A stretch of DNA of 14,803 nucleotides from Anaerolinea thermophila (GTDB lineage Bacteria; Chloroflexota; Anaerolineae; Anaerolineales; DRKV01): assembly GCA_020722405.1 (NCBI GenBank), contig DYKW01000027.1:1-14803 (forward strand), in the 5' to 3' direction. The number at the start of each line of letters is the position of its first letter. Position 1 is the first letter of the stretch. The notes under the pieces were generated by a model. The model made no database searches. It had not been told where the DNA came from and saw nothing but the letters and a program-made list of their open reading frames with translations. Below, in pieces: positions 13,648 to 14,803 of this stretch. The position numbers and the translations under genes were made by a program.

Positions 13648-14748
13648 TCAGAACAACAAAGGGGGAGACAGAACGATGAACAACGCCCACGCAAGGTAGG
13701 CATTGGTTGCCAATGCAAAAACTTCTTGCGTAGTTGCGACCCATTCTTGCACATTGCTCCGCACCTGCCGATACAACAGCACGCCCAAAATAGCAATGTT
13801 TATCACATTCCAGCCGATAATGGTCATGCGGTTCATGGTCATGCCGCCCATAGATACGGTACGGTATACGGTAGCCGCCATAGCATACCCACTGACCAAC
13901 AGCGCCAGTGCGACCACACCAATCAGGCCGCGGCGCAACCAGCGTTTAAATGCGTCCGATGTCTCGCCCTCGCGCAAGGGCGTGGCGCCCAATAACAACC
14001 CCATCACGGCAAAGAGCATGATGTTGTAGATAATCAACACATCCCGTTCCTGGAAAGGCTGCATGAAGTTAAAGGGAATAAACAACGTGTAGATTACCAA
14101 CACCACCAACGTAGGCAATAACAACAGGCGCATCAAAGTGTGCACAAAGCGGCTCAATCCCTGGCTGAAATCCTGACCAGCCGGGGAACGCGCCGGGTCG
14201 TACACGGAGACCACGGCCAATATCGGCAGCACTCCAAACCCGCCCACAGCAAACGGCCGCATGACTTGCTCAGGAATTTCTATGCCCAAGGCATCAAACA
14301 AACCCACTGTGATTCCCACAAAAGCCATGCCAGCCATGAGATATAGCCCGGCTGTGATGATGACTTCTATTGACTTGATGAGAAACGCAAAACGCTCGCC
14401 GGTCGTAGAGCGCCACCCCAGCAGCATCAAGCCCAAAGCCCCCCAGGCCAGTAAAGGCAAGTGGATACCGGATAACGCAAGGTAATGATCCAGTGTAGAA
14501 GACCTCTGCAACAACGCTGGGGCGCCCCACACAGCCCACGCACCGGCAGCCAGCAAAACGATCACCAAGCCTGCCAAACGTCGCGGCGAAGGTCGAGGGC
14601 CTGTCAGCGCCAAAAAGAACAGGGTTGTTGTGGCTGCCAAGGGAGCCCACACCAAAACCAGATATGGCACATCTCCCCCGGCAATGGTCAAGCGGTTAAA
14701 ATCGGAAAGCGCCCAGAAGAGTAAGCCGGTCAAGACTGCAAATAACAC
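13648..14748 (-). CDS. Polytopic membrane protein, DUF4153-like; 5' end uncertain
   Basis: The 366-residue frame has about ten or eleven membrane segments, for example 28-50, 58-78, 92-112, 126-152, 166-184, 206-228, 236-256, 272-296 and 308-326. The run LLLPTLVVLVIYTLF, and later YRTVSMGGMTMNRMTI, resemble the 'LLPLV..ILY' and 'R..YGLT.NR' regions of DUF4153 membrane proteins, by recollection and not by search. Their function is unknown. The only in-frame start is GTG 14748, which has no ribosome-binding site. By contrast, an ATG at 14779 has a good GAGG site but reads one base out of frame (MPTYITLLFQ and then a stop 17 codons on). A one-base shift near 14750 would join the two. The gene may therefore be broken at its start, misread there, or truly begin at the GTG. 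Confidence 0.75.
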   Translation of the reverse strand: MLFAVLTGLLFWALSDFNRLTIAGGDVPYLVLVWAPLAATTTLFFLALTGPRPSPRRLAGLVIVLLAAGAWAVWGAPALLQRSSTLDHYLALSGIHLPLLAWGALGLMLLGWRSTTGERFAFLIKSIEVIITAGLYLMAGMAFVGITVGLFDALGIEIPEQVMRPFAVGGFGVLPILAVVSVYDPARSPAGQDFSQGLSRFVHTLMRLLLLPTLVVLVIYTLFIPFNFMQPFQERDVLIIYNIMLFAVMGLLLGATPLREGETSDAFKRWLRRGLIGVVALALLVSGYAMAATVYRTVSMGGMTMNRMTIIGWNVINIAILGVLLYRQVRSNVQEWVATTQEVFALATNAYLAWALFIVLSPPLLF

Positions 14749-14803
14749 GCTGGAACAACAAGGTTATGTACGTCGGCATAACCAACAACCTCGAACGCAG
14801 AAT

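Overview
The window looks like chromosomal DNA of a Chloroflexota bacterium, probably Anaerolineae or a related class. This is inferred from a base composition near 50% G+C, housekeeping genes set among GAF-domain histidine kinases, and intergenic regions full of short environmental-type repeats. No rRNA, tRNA, CRISPR array, transposase or phage gene was seen, and the taxonomic call is not backed by a marker search.

Left part (1-5700). An imperfect inverted repeat (92-155) precedes a small protein with eight cysteines (259-591), whose promoter sits so close to its ATG that the mRNA should be leaderless. It overlaps a broken HAD-family hydrolase (591-903), which has a frameshift and has lost its 3' part. 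The wreck runs straight into eight copies of an 8-bp tandem repeat (901-964), and then into copy A of a ~100-bp dispersed repeat (966-1063). Next come fabH (1174-2301), a near-perfect terminator shared with a convergent membrane-protein gene of unknown function (2377-3471, minus strand), and the membrane protease gene ftsH (3690-5642) with its own promoter and terminator.

Middle part (5686-12483). A 570-bp gene-free stretch carries four palindromic repeat modules (5791-6064) and a candidate promoter. It leads into a tight four-gene signalling operon. The genes are a REC-GAF-histidine kinase (6258-8150), a stand-alone receiver (8167-8559), a GAF-GAF-histidine kinase-REC (8578-10680) and a GAF-PAS-class III nucleotide cyclase (10722-12443). 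Both kinases share an unusual H-box (HWxGNK). The operon contains three receiver domains and no DNA-binding output. The cyclase, with all six catalytic positions intact, is its only recognisable effector. The likely reading is that gas, redox or small-ligand sensing through GAF domains is coupled to phosphotransfer and to cAMP synthesis. The physical link between kinases and cyclase is inference. This operon is the most interesting system in the window.

Right part (12484-14803). Copy B of the dispersed repeat (12561-12662) lies just upstream of an A+T-richer gene for an unrecognised 212-aa soluble protein (12686-13324). A row of hairpins (13338-13452) follows. A minus-strand polytopic membrane protein resembling DUF4153 proteins (13648-14748) comes last, and its best ribosome-binding site and ATG lie one base out of frame with the body of the gene.
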